Assembly: GCF_002878395.1 (NCBI RefSeq)
Contig: NC_061114.1
Location: 160,775,433 to 160,839,432, forward strand
Length of the DNA: 64,000 bases
DNA from: Capsicum annuum
Taxonomy: Eukaryota; Streptophyta; Magnoliopsida; Solanales; Solanaceae
Direction: 5' to 3'
Shown here: positions 52,441 through 63,725 of the stretch, in pieces
Layout: each line of letters begins with the position of its first letter
Position numbering within the stretch: position 1 is the stretch's first letter
Made by a program: the position numbers and the translations under genes
Notes under the pieces: generated by a model
Database searches by the model: none
What the model was told of the DNA's origin: nothing
Seen by the model: the letters and a program-made list of their open reading frames with translations, nothing else

Positions 52441-53379
52441 TTCATGAAATAGATTAGAAGGCTAGGTTAGGAAAAGTAAACTTACCCTATCCATGAACTG
52501 CGTATGTATATCTGTCATACTCTTCAATTCTTGAGCGGAAAAGGTATGGATGGGGTAATCTTGTTCGCCTTGCTTGGCATTTTTGGCCCGTCACAAATCC
52601 CTCTTCTCTTTAGTGCCAAGTTCAGCGTATATGTCCACCTTCTTGAATGACCCCTTAACTTCAACAACTTTTGGAGAGGGAGGAGTTGCAATTTTTTTAT
52701 TTCTTATTGGAGGGTACTTTGCTAATTGCTCTTTTCTTCCTCCCAGCTGCCACTGTAGGAGTGTATGGCTCTCTCACCTTCTTGGATGGTATGACACCCC
52801 TCTTGAATTTTAATTTCTCAACAACTTTAGCGATAGCCTCTACTTTTTCAAAGAGTTTGTCCTGGTTGTCTTTGCACTCTTCACATTTACAACGAGAACA
52901 TGAGGGTGGAGAGGGATGAGAAGGACCAGTGTAAGGATAAAAAGGACCTGTGTAAGGGTGAGAGAGACCTGAGAAAGGGGTATTTTCAAATATATTTATA
53001 TTTTTTGAGCATCAACATGCTCATCATCATGACTGGCAGCAGCATCAGCATGCCTGCCACCAATATCAACAACTCTACCAGTAACACCCCCAGAAGAAGC
53101 ACCCGGATCTGTTGCAGTAGGTTGGTCATGAAGAGCCTCAACATTAAGCTAACCTTGCCTAACTGCTCTTCTTATGGTTGTAGCTCCATCCAATTCCTTC
53201 TTTATTAAATCCACCGTTGGGTCTGCTATTATATCAACAAGACCTGTAGTAATAATAGAAGTCATCCCCAACTCCTGCTCAATAGGCATGATCCATGGAT
53301 ACACAACCTATAAAAAAAGAAAAATACATTTAAATCATATAATAATTTGCAGTCAGTGGGATTACATGTTAACACATAT

Positions 53380-53630
53380 AATTTATGCAATAGATGATCT
53401 TTCTATCATAACATCTAACCTGTCTGTCGCAATATTTAATAATATATTGCATCAGATTACTCATCTATCATATAATTTATAGCAGATGGGTAATATATTG
53501 AGTCAGATTTATAGAACTAAAGCAACAGATGGTTAATATGATGCGAAAAATAAATCATCTGTCAATGAGTAATGTGTTGCAATAGATAACTCATCTATCG
53601 CAACAGGTGGCACATCTATTTCAATATCTT
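53380..53630. repeat. CAACAGAT minisatellite, array 6 (intronic)
   Basis: Variants of the same words between the AWKFEAIP exon and the next exon. Confidence 0.8.
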
Positions 53631-54373
53631 TCTTTGAGTCAAATTATTTTACTTGAAAGAAGACATACTTCATCATCCGAAGGGTTAAAGAGACCAACCT
53701 CTTTAATTTTTATGTTTCTCTTTGTATCCAACCACCTAAGGATCCTTGGATGAGAAACCTCATCCGGGTAATCCTTGACTGGATTTCGAAGGTGGGGAAT
53801 GGCTTCAAATTTCCAAGCCTAAAAAATGTAAACAGGAAGCAAGCAAAAAAAGTCATAATAATTATTCAATATAAATTAATGGATGAGTAAACAAATAGTG
53901 ATTAAATTTACAATGAAAGCCCAGGGAAAGTCGTATAATGTGATCGTCTTTGGGGATAGCTTTGTTAGTAAATATTTGATAGTTAAGTAGTAGTTACCAT
54001 ATCCCCAGGAATAATTGTTAAATTTCTCAAAATTCTCAACAAGCTTCAACAAATCATCTTCTATGACTTTGTTGACGTCTCTTGCTAATATAACAGAATA
54101 GGCAAACCAAACTAAGCACGACAACTCCCTATACTGCTTTGGTATGGTTTTATCCTTGAGATATTTTATCAACTTATTGGATTTGCACCCATGTCCGGGA
54201 ATGTCCAACAACCCAACTATTTTTTTCTTGCATTTGTTGATTTTGGTCGGTGGTCTGGTTTTAGAGGGTGGTCGCTGGGACAATGCCTTAGCATTATTTG
54301 ATGGTGGTGGTTTGGCTGTCCTACTTGCTTTGGACCTTTTGCGTGGTGTTTCCTTGGTGAGAGGTTCTTTTAG

Positions 54374-54378
54374 ACGAT
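54374..54378. repeat. Target duplication ACGAT (left)
   Basis: Identical to 60191-60195; brackets the LTR retrotransposon. Confidence 0.95.
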
Positions 54379-55868
54379 TGATAACGCTCAACTTACACGT
54401 CAATTTAGTGCAAGGCGGTCGTCGTCAATATATTTAACCAACTTTAGAGTCGGGGTCGAATCCACAGGGAACAATGTGAGTGGCGATTAAACTAGTTTGA
54501 AACTATAGCTACAAGTTGAATTCAAACGAATGATCCGAAAAGATAAAGTGGGATTTTTTAATGATTAGAAAATAATTGTTGGTCGCTCTAGCTTCAGTAT
54601 TTGTAAATCAAAAGTTTATGAAATAACCAGAATTATGTTCACTAGGGCTTCCGGTACATGACAGATGCTAAAAGTGGTTCAAGATTCTCACGGTGGGCAG
54701 GATAACAAGCTATCTTTATCGATGTTATGCTTAAATGTCTCTCTACCTACTTAAGCGTTTAATTACCTAATCCTCTCGGACTTAGGAAATTTCTATTCAC
54801 TGCCCAGATTTTACCTCAGGTTAATCAACCTTGTTATAGCGCTGATTATTAAACGAAGCCTTTCTGAGTCCCTGTTGATAATTCACTTTCTACTGTTTAT
54901 GATTTCTTTCTTAAGCAAACCAAAGTAGGTACGTCTACTATTTACAACCAACAAATGTAAATTATAATCTCAGAATTATCAAAAAATCCTAACACCTATT
55001 AAATCTTGAGTATTTAACACCTTATCATGACCTAACCCTAGATCCCATGATCCAAGTTATAGGTGTTTAGCCACTCATGATGCAAGAAACAAGTATACAA
55101 ATTAAATTCATAACTGAAAGGACTAACTTACAATGATGAAGAAAATCAAAAGTATACTTTGAATTGAATCACAAGGCAAAACTCCAAAATATTGGTCTTA
55201 GAGAGAGAGAGAGAAAAAATTGTATCTTGTATCTTGTGGGATATGTCAATCAATAATGTTCGAATGAATAAAAAAAAACTTAAAATAAGGCTTTAAATAG
55301 TTAACCCTAAATAAGGAAATAAAATTAAAGTTCAGATTTTCTTCGGAATAGATGACAGCGCTCGTGACGGCCTATCAGGAGTTTGACGGCCTATCACGAA
55401 CGTCGTCAGATTCTCTTTAAGTTTGGCTTTTGCTGTCTCATACTGAAAGCGACAACGACATCCTATCTGGAGTCTGATGGTGCGTCATGGATGTCATCAG
55501 CTCCTCTTCCATTTTGAGAATTTCTGCCTAAGGTTGACGGTGATTCTGACGCCTTATCACAACTCAGACGCCTTATCACGACATACCGTCACAACATTAA
55601 AGGAAATCTCATTCACTGGTTAAGATTGACGGCATCCTTGACAGCCTATCACTAGGCTGACGGCATGTCATGGATGTCGTCAGCCACCCTTCGTTCTTTA
55701 TTTGCTTCCGATTTTATGTTTTTTGCTTCCTTTATTTGTGGTTCCCATTCTTCTCTACTTTTACTGCAAAATCAAAGTAAACTAATAAAAAATGACTAAA
55801 GTTGCTCAAGATTTTGCAATTATTTAGAGTTAAAAGCTTTAAATGTGTTAGCATAGGCTCACACATCA
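54379..55868 (-). repeat. 3' LTR (in element sense)
   Basis: Plus strand starts TGATAACGCTCAACTTACAC and ends CTCACACATCA. Matches 58704-60190 along its whole length. Confidence 0.95.
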
Positions 55869-58265
55869 ACACCCTCAACTTAAACAATTGTTTGTCCTCA
55901 AGCAACCAAAATATAACCAAGAGTATACAAAGTACAAGTTGACAGCTAACTACTCATATCAGTTCAGAATACATGCACCATCTCCAAGGTCAGTCAATTC
56001 AAACTCAACTGTGTATACTATTTAAAAACAACAATGCAACACACATGAATCAAGATATGACATAAATTCAGCAATAGCAACCATGCATGTACCAAGATAA
56101 CACTATCCGAACAAGTTAGTAAATAGAAACATAACCTGTGTACCCTCACAACAAAGAAATCCCTTTTTCTCTCATATCAAAAGTCACATATATACACATA
56201 GGGATAATCATGAGACTCACTCTCAGAATGAAGTTCCACTCAATATACGTCAAATGCCATAGGCTTGCCCTTATAGTCAGTACCAAAGTTTTCAGACAGG
56301 TCAGCTAGGATTACTATAGGTCTTTTCCTTGGCTTGTAATGTAGGATAGGGGCTGGTATGATATTCAATGGTATTTAAAGTGACTACGCCTCCTTGACAC
56401 TACGCTAACCTCCTGGGGTTTCACTTCTTAACCTTTTTATCTTCCTCCCTTTTATTGATCACACATGTCAAGGTGGGTGCTATTTTTTCAAAAAACAAAT
56501 TAGTTTTTTCTAATCTTTTATACAACTTTTTTCTTTTCTTATTCTTTTTGCACCACACCTGGATTTTTATTATTTTCTATTATTCTACCTCTCTTCATAC
56601 TCATTTTGCATCACGCACCCCTATGATAGCCACCCTTAACTTAGGCTATTTTCCTAAGTCAAGGTGCACAGTATCCAAGGAGGACCAGGGCCAAAACAGG
56701 TTCATTGTGAAACAAATGGGAAGGTGATAGGTGTCATGAAAGAAATAGGCTATTCAGGCTCAAAATTGGGATCAAGGGATATTATGTATACAGGGAAGGT
56801 CATTTAGGCTAAAAGTGGGTTAATATCAAAATGGCCTATGATTCTCTCCTAACCCCTATCCTACAACCAAGGCAAGACTAACCGAGCAAGTTCTGGATTC
56901 ACACACAAAGGGAACTGAGTAAGACCTCACACACACATGGCACACAAATATATCGTACATCACTACTTATTCGGTTCATGCAATTTTTTAGCACTGATTA
57001 TCAAGTTTCCAAAACTAATGCCACCAAAAGATGCACTGTGGTCACAATTAGATGCAGTTTACACAGTATTACAAATAGACACTTGGAAAGTACTAAAAAA
57101 TCACAAAACATATTAACTGCCTCATTACTTGTATGTATCCTAGTTAACCACAACACATCACAAAACAAAACACAATATGCCTAAATATGCCGGCTCTACT
57201 AGGAACAAGACTCTAGGTAAAAGAGGCACGACAACAAAAACCCACGGAGGAAATCAACACCCACAAGTATCCCCACACCCTCAACTTAAAACATACAATG
57301 TCCCCAATGCATCATATCAAAACAAGAGAGTTAGAAACATACCTGTGGCACCACAGGTGCGAAGATTTGATGTCAATCACATAATACGAATACAAACAAC
57401 AAAATACCTTGGGTTGCCTCCCAAGAAGCACTAATTTAGTGTCGCAACACGACTCAGTTATCTTGACTACTCAGACTTCATCAAGATACCTTGTTGATAA
57501 TTATTTATGTCTCCACTTGGAGGGTTTGAAACGTCGACCTAACTTTTGATCAATACATCTTCGAGGCGCATTGGGCAAACTTCATATTAAATTTCTGGAT
57601 AGGCTCATTGGGTATTGATGAGATTATCAATAATCTACTTGATGCACATTGAATTTTTCCTTTACCGACCTTCAAGTGGAGGGTTTCATTTTGCTCTTTT
57701 TGAATGCCAAACTCCAAAATATAAGGATTATGTTCCTCATCCTCAAAACACCTCAGTTGCTTGGGTAGGTGGACTTCCATCTCATCCACCAAGTACAATG
57801 TTGAAAAATGATTCGAATGAGGTCTTCTCCTTAATTTCGGAGTTGTATACTTCTGGGCATCCTCACCCCAAATTGGGCTAGAGTCTTTAGAAGAGATTTG
57901 CTTGGTTTCTTCTTTTTGCTATAGTACCGTTTCCTCAATCTTAGTATCATCCCTCTTGGTTGGTTCGGTTGGTTAGAAAATCATCGAGGGTTGCTCAACA
58001 TCAAGCATAACATCGATATAGGATTCTTGTTCCTCATATTCACACTCGTCCATTATGTTAAATGATTCCACAGAAAAGATATCATCCAAACATAATATAG
58101 AAGAGTGCTTTGAATGCTTGACCTCTATATCCATATCCTCTATCATTCTTTTTTCCTTGTTATTTTCCCTTATGTATTAATGTATATCATGATGATATCA
58201 TTCGTTGTTTCCACACAATCCAACATTAGTTGAAGCATAGCTTCAATTCCACTCTTTTTGATGAT
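55869..58265. other. Noncoding interior of the LTR element
   Basis: No convincing protein-coding frame; ORFs at 56455-56727, 57177-57434 and 57615-57881 look like chance. The region next to 55869 (ACACCCTCAACTT on the plus strand) is the polypurine tract in element sense. Confidence 0.6.
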
Positions 58266-58550
58266 TTATTCTTTCTGTTCTTGACCATAAGACCTATTAA
58301 AATCATAAGAAGAACTAGAATTTGGGTTAGCATATCGGGGGGAGGGGGCATTTTGGCAATCACTCTAATGTCTATTTTGACCACCACATAAAGAACAATC
58401 ATACTTCCAGTAGGATGGAGATGGTGCACACATCTCTCTCCGGGGAGCATATCTACAATCTTGCCAAAAGTGAGGTCCATCACAATATGGACATGGATCA
58501 TCAAGAAACGATTTCCAACCACCAAACTCATGTTCATTCCAAGACGCCAT
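58266..58550 (-). pseudogene. Zinc-knuckle (Gag-like) protein of the LTR element
   Basis: ATG at 58550 opens MASWNEHEFGGWKSFLDDPC, containing CPYCDGPHFWQDC (C-x2-C-x4-H-x4-C) and then CSLCGGQNRH. There a TAG stop (58365-58367) cuts the second knuckle, but the frame goes on through SDCQNAPSPRYANPNSSSSY to TAA at 58266. Two knuckles in about 70 residues suggest a nucleic-acid-binding Gag remnant. It begins about 130 bases after the primer-binding site, where gag belongs. An upstream in-frame ATG at 58613 would add a hydrophobic stretch and is less likely. Confidence 0.65.
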
Positions 58551-58680
58551 AGCAATAAGTAAACTAAAATAAAAATCTACCTCACACCAGAAATAAAAGA
58601 AAACTAAAAACAAATATTTATAAGTTTAAATTCAAGCAAGTAGGCTAAAATTCCAAACCAACTCAATACGCCAAATTGTT

Positions 58681-58699
58681 CTCCGGCAATGGCGCCATT
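58681..58699 (-). other. Primer-binding site of the LTR element (tRNA-Asp type)
   Basis: Minus strand TGGCGCCATTGCCGGAGAA, four bases inside the LTR edge. One or two changes from the tRNA-Asp complement TGGCGCCGTTGCCGGGGA. Confidence 0.8.
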
Positions 58700-58703
58700 T
58701 ATT

Positions 58704-60190
58704 ATAACGCTCAACTTACACGTCAATTTAGTGCAAGGCGGTCGTCGTAATATATTTACCCAACTTTGGAGTCGGGATCGAATCCACAGGGAACAATGTG
58801 AGTGGCGATTAAACTAGTTTGAAACTATAGCTACAAGTTGAATTCAAATGAATGATGCAAAAAGATAAAGTGGGATTTTTTAATGATTAGCAAATAATTG
58901 TTGGTCACTCTAGCTTCAATGTTTGTAAATCAAGAGTTTATGAAATAACTAGAATTATGTTCACTAGGGCTTCCGGTACATGACAGATGCTAAAAGTGGT
59001 TCAAGATTCTCATGGTAGGTAGGATAATAAGCTATCTTTATCGATGTTATGCTTAAATGTCTCTCGACCTACTTAAGCATTTAATTCCTAATCCTCTCAG
59101 ACTTAGGGAATTTTTATTTACAGCCTAGATTTTACCTCAGCTTAATCAACCTTGTTACAGTGTTGATTATTAAACGAAGCCTTTCCGAGTCCCTATTGAT
59201 AATCCACTTCCTACTGTTTATGATTTCTTTCTCAAGCAAACCAAAGTAGGTACGCCTACTGTTTACAACCAACAGACGTAAATTATAATCTCAGAATTAC
59301 CATGAAATCCTAACACCTATTAAGTCTTAAGTATTTAACACCTTATCATGACCTAACCCTAGATCCCATGATCCAGGTTACAGGTATTTAGCCACTCATG
59401 ATGAAAGAGACAAGTATGCAAATTGAATTCATAACTGAAAGGATTAACATACAATGATGAAGAAAACCAAAAGTATACTTTGAATTGAATCACAAGGCAA
59501 AACTCCAAAATATTGGTCTTAGAGAGAAAGGGAGAGAGAGAAATTGTATCTTCTATCTTGTGGGATATGTCAATCAATAATGATTGAATGAATAAAAAAA
59601 CCTAAAACAAGGCTTTAAATAGTTAACCCTGAATAAGGAAATAAAATTAAAGTTCATATTTTCTTCAGAATAGATGACAGCGCTCGTGACGGCCTATCAA
59701 GAGTTTGACGGCCTATCACGGACGCCGCCAGATTCTCTTTAAGTTTGGCTTTTGCTGTCTCAGGCTGAAGACGACAATGACATCCTATCAGGAGTCTAAT
59801 GGCGCGTAATGGATATTGTCAGCTCCTTTTTCATTTTGAAAATTTCTGCCTAAGGTTGACGGTGATCCTGACGTCTTATCACAACTCTGACGCCTTATTA
59901 TGACATATCGTCACAACGTTACAGCAAATATCATTCTCTGGTTAAGGTTGACAGAATCCTTGATAGCCTATCACCAGGATGACGGCATGTCATGGATGTC
60001 GTCAGCCACCCTTTGTTCTTTATTTGCTTCCGATTTCATGCTTTTTGCTTCCTTTATTTGTAGTTCCCCTTTTTCTCTTCTTTTACTGCAAAATCAAAGT
60101 AAACTAATAAAAAATGACTAAAGTTGCTCAAGACTTTGCAATTATTTAGAGTTAAAAGCTTTAAATGTGTTAGCATAGGCTCACACATCA
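58704..60190 (-). repeat. 5' LTR (in element sense)
   Basis: Matches 54379-55868. Its inner end begins TTATAACGC instead of TGATAACGC, so the terminal TG has mutated. Confidence 0.95.
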
Positions 60191-60706
60191 ACGATCACAT
60201 CTCAAGCCCGTTACTATGGCAAACTCTTTCAAGCCAAAACAAATCGGCATGCCACAGTAGTTAATCTAGATTTTATCCATCTTTTTCCCCTCCTTCGAAT
60301 CTGTATCATCCCCTACATACTTGATGTTGTGCTTGAGAAGACCATATACCATGCTCACTTGGAAACGGGCAGTGTGGTCCTAAGGCAGCTCAAGAAAGTA
60401 TCCAAATCAGCTCTTCTTAAAAAGTCTGACTATGTTTTTATTCTTCATAATATTCCTAAATTCGTCAAAAAGTTTCCTCAACTGACATTTAAGTACAAAA
60501 TCACCAGTTAGTTCTGCAGTGTCATCTATCGGCATCACAACTTGAAACCTGTCAATACTAATATTTTTGATAGCCTCATGTTGGGATTTCGATATTAATT
60601 CACATCCCATTGATGATGCATTATCATGCTCTATCTCACTTTCTTCTCTCTTTATCTTGTTTATCTTCTTCTTCCTCCTCCTCACTTTCATTTTCCTCAT
60701 CACCAT
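60191..60706 (-). pseudogene. DUF1985-Ulp1 gene, 5' part cut off by the LTR element
   Basis: MVMRKMKVRRRKKKINKIKR opens a basic N-terminus. Then come DRFQVVMPIDDTAELTGDFV, FQVSMVYGLLKHNIKYVGDD and INYCGMPICFGLKEFAIVTG, ending LRCDR exactly at the LTR junction. Removing one ACGAT copy joins this frame to LKEPLTKETPRKR at 54373, so both parts were one gene. Three in-frame stops (about 60407, 60374 and 60269) are present. The block matches the plus-strand copy (FQIKMIYNFIKCR..., INYCGILVCFGWKEF). Confidence 0.8.
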
Positions 60707-60954
60707 CTATAGACCCTTATCTACCTCCCTTAACGTTATTTTTATAACTTTCCTCAGCTTCACTTTTCCCTGGCTGAGATTGTTCAAGAAGCTCCTTCGA
60801 ATCCCTCTGTACTGTAGCCTTTTGTTAGGTGGTCAAAAGTTTATCCACTTTCACTTTCTTTTCTTTTTGGAGATATGTTTTACCTTTAAACAACAGAAAA
60901 ATAAAAATTACATTACAATTGATGTATGCATAAATTTTAAAAAATACATTACAA

Positions 60955-61115
60955 ACACCACTACTACCAATACCACCAACAACCACCACAAACACCACCA
61001 ACCAATGTCACCACCACCATTACCAACAGCCATTACAAACACAACCAGTACCACCACGATGACCACAACACTACCACCATAACCACCAATACCACAAACA
61101 CCATCCAACAATACC
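60955..61115. repeat. Imperfect (CCA/CAC)n region
   Basis: CCACCA, CAACCAC and TACCACC words make up 160 bp. Its reading on the minus strand as Gly/Val repeats is a by-product. Confidence 0.85.
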
Positions 61116-61680
61116 ATGATAGTCAACGGAACATTACGATAAAAACTAGGGTTTTCTCGGGTTCCTCCTATGATTTTACCATCAAAACTCAAAATTATAA
61201 AACCATTCTCAAATATAGTACAATTAAAAGTCTTTTTTTAATTATTAACTTAAAAGCCCTAATTTTTAGAAAAAATAACAAAGATATAACTCTTCTCAAA
61301 CTCTGTTACCTATAAAGACAGAGAAAACAACGGATATAAGCAAGAATGAAGTCGAAAATAACACCTATATGGTTGAAAATGGGAAAAAAGTTGATCTGTT
61401 GTGAAGGATTGAGAAATTTATTGAGTAGTTGTTGTCTGTATTGTTGAGAGGGAGAAAAAGGCAAGAACTCAAGATTTGAAATGATGAAATACTTTTTTCG
61501 TAAATGGATGATTTGTATGAGTTGATTTGTATTTTGGGAAAGAATGACAAGTTTTGAAAATATTAATTTGGTCCGAATCGATCTTAATTATTTTTTAAAA
61601 TTTTAAAAGATATGAGTAATTTTTAACCGTTTTATCATAATAAAGTGTATTACATTCAACTGGAACACTGATAAATTTTA
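61116..61680. other. Upstream flank of the DUF1985 gene, nothing recognised
   Basis: AT-rich; could contain the gene's promoter. No array until 61681. Confidence 0.4.
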
Positions 61681-63500
61681 GGTATTAGCTTGACAATAAG
61701 TAATAAGAATCGTTTCAACTTATAGTGATCGATCGATAACTCAGGTCGGAAGAAATGCACTACCAACATCATGCAATTGTTAAAGACTCAATTGGAGTAG
61801 TAGTTTCCCCTATGAACTTATCCCTAGTTCTAGATAAATCAATTTAGGTATTAGCTTGACAATGAGGTAATAAAAATCATTTTAACTCATGGTGATCGAT
61901 TGACGAGTCAGGTTGGGAGGAACGCAATACCAACATCATGCAATTGTCAAAGACTCAATTAAAATTGTAGTTGACCCTATTAACTCACCCCTAGTTATAG
62001 CTAAATCAATTTATGTATTATCTTGACAATAAGGTAATAAGAATTATTTCAACTCAGAGTGATCGATGGATGACTTAGGTTTGGAGGAATGCAATACCAA
62101 CATCATGCAATTGCTAAAGACTCAATTGAAGTTGTAGTTGACCCTATGAAATCACCCCTAGTTTTAGCTAAATCAATTTAGGTATTAGCTTGACAATGAG
62201 GTAATAAGAATCATTTAAACTCAGAGTGATTGATCGATGACTCAGGTCAAGAGGAACGCAATACTAACAACATGCAATTATCAAAGACTCAATCGAAGTT
62301 GTAGTTGACCCTATGAACTCACCCCTAGTTCTAGCTAAATTAATTTAGGTATTATATTAACAATAAGGTAATAAGAATTATTTTAACTCAGAGTGATCAA
62401 TCGACGACTCAGGTCGGAAGAAACGTAATACCAACATCATACAATTGCCAAAGACTCAATTAAAGTTATAGTTGACCATATGAACTCACCCCTAGTTCTA
62501 GCTAAATCAATTTAGGTATTAGCTTAAAAATGAGATAATAAGAATCATTTCAACTCAGAGTGACCAATCAATGAGTCAGGTCGGGAGAAATACAATACCA
62601 ATATCATACAATTGCCAAAGACTCAATTGAACTTGTAGTTGACTCTATGAACTTACCCCTAGTTCTAGCTAAATCAATTTAAGTATTATATTAAAAATAA
62701 GGCAATAAGAATTGTTTTAACTCAGAGTGATAAATCGATGACTCAGGTCGGGAGGAACGCAATACCAATATCATGCAATTGCCAAAGACTCAATTGAAGT
62801 TGTAGTTGACCCTATGAACTTACCCCTAGTTATAGCTAAGTCAATTTAGGTATAAGCTTAATAATAAGGTAATAAGAATCATTTCAACTCAGAGTGATCG
62901 ATCACGACTCAGGACGGCAGAAACAGAATACCAATATCATGCAATTGCCAAAACTCAGTTGAAGTTGTAGTTGACCCTCCTAGTTCTAGATAAATCGATT
63001 TTGGTATTATCTTGACAATGAGGTAATAAGAATCATTTCAAATCAGAGTGATTGATTGATGACTCAGATCAAGAGAAATGTAATACCAACATAATGCAAT
63101 TACCAAAGACTCAATGAAAGTTGTAGTTGCCCCTATGTAATCACCCCTAGTTCTAGTTAAATCAATTGAGGTATTAGCTTGACAATAAGGTAATAAAAAT
63201 TATTTCAACTCAGAGTGATCAATCGATGACTCAGGTCGGGAGAAACGCAATACCAACATCATGCAATTGCCAAAGACTCAATTGAAGTTGTAGTTGACCC
63301 TATAAACTCACCCTTAATTATAGCTAAATCAATTTAGGTATTAACTTGACAATTAGGTAATAAGAATCATTTCATCTTAGAGTGATCGATCGACGACTCA
63401 GATAAGGAGGAATGCAATACCAATATCATGCAATTGCAAAGACTTAATTGAAATTGTAGTTGACCCTATCAACTCATCCCTAGTTTTAGCTAAATCAATT
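61681..63500. repeat. 167-bp tandem satellite, eleven copies
   Basis: Copies begin (at GGTATTAGCTTGACAAT or variants) at 61681, 61847, 62014, 62181, 62348, 62515, 62682, 62849, 63003, 63170 and 63337. The spacing is 166-167 bp except one of 154. Each unit contains GAGTGATCGATCGATGACTC, GCAATACCAACATCATGCAA and TTGACCCTATGAACTCACCC. Copies differ by scattered changes, so the array is old. It breaks off at about 63500 into CAACAGAT words. Confidence 0.97.
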
Positions 63501-63519
63501 AAAGTTGTAGTTGAACATA

Positions 63520-63725
63520 AAAATAAATGTTCAACCTGTAGCAACAGATAACTTGTCTATTGGAATTTATCAAATAGATTAAGTCATCTGTTGTAACAGA
63601 TTAACTATCTGTTGTGAATTATCAAATAGGCATTGCCATCTGTTGCGACAGGTAATTGAGCCGTTGGAAATTTTCAAACAGAAATTGTCACCTGTTGCAA
63701 CATATGACTTATATATTTTAAGATC
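63520..63725. repeat. CAACAGAT minisatellite, array 7
   Basis: Words such as GCAACAGATAACTTGTCTAT and CATCTGTTGTAACAGATTAA adjoin the 167-bp satellite. Confidence 0.85.

Larger units (their letters stand above)
51554..54378 (-). pseudogene. DUF1985-Ulp1 peptidase gene, 3' part (minus copy)
   Basis: From the retrotransposon junction at 54378 the frame reads LKEPLTKETPRKRSKASRTA, then the second half of DUF1985 (ELSCLVWFAYSVILARDVN, ITLYDFPWAFI). A GT...AG intron (about 53909-53823) joins AWKFEAIPHLRNPVKDYPDE. Later exons give RCKCEECKDNQDKLFE and GVIPSKK (52890-52740). The C48 peptidase lies at 52132-51554: VDDIHYRVVEILLEEGKIKA with the catalytic His, YDYN with the Asp, and AACGSHVLAHIKYLL with the Cys. 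A TAG (51773-51775) falls between Asp and Cys. Introns carry CAACAGAT arrays 5 and 6. Ulp1 enzymes remove SUMO-like modifiers; transposon copies have unknown targets. Confidence 0.82.
54379..60190 (-). mobile_element. Non-autonomous LTR retrotransposon (Athila-style, TR-GAG-like), 5.8 kb
   Basis: Two LTRs of about 1.49 kb (54379-55868 and 58704-60190) flank a 2.8-kb interior. The ends carry perfect ACGAT duplications. On the minus strand a primer-binding site TGGCGCCATTGCCGGAGAA (58699-58681) follows the 5' LTR. It is nearly complementary to the 3' end of plant tRNA-Asp, as in Athila-group gypsy elements. The interior codes only for a small zinc-knuckle protein and also contains the Athila-like phrase GGGTTGCCTCCCAAGAAGC (57411-57429). 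No protease, RT or integrase, so it depended on a partner element. The LTRs differ by scattered substitutions and small indels. Confidence 0.92.

Noticed and set aside
60567..61082. 171-codon plus-strand frame with Thr/Asn-rich end
   Set aside because: Antisense to the DUF1985 N-terminus plus the CCA-repeat region.
61681..63500. CRISPR-like regular repeats
   Set aside because: The repeats are contiguous 167-bp units without unique spacers, in a plant nuclear context; this is a satellite.
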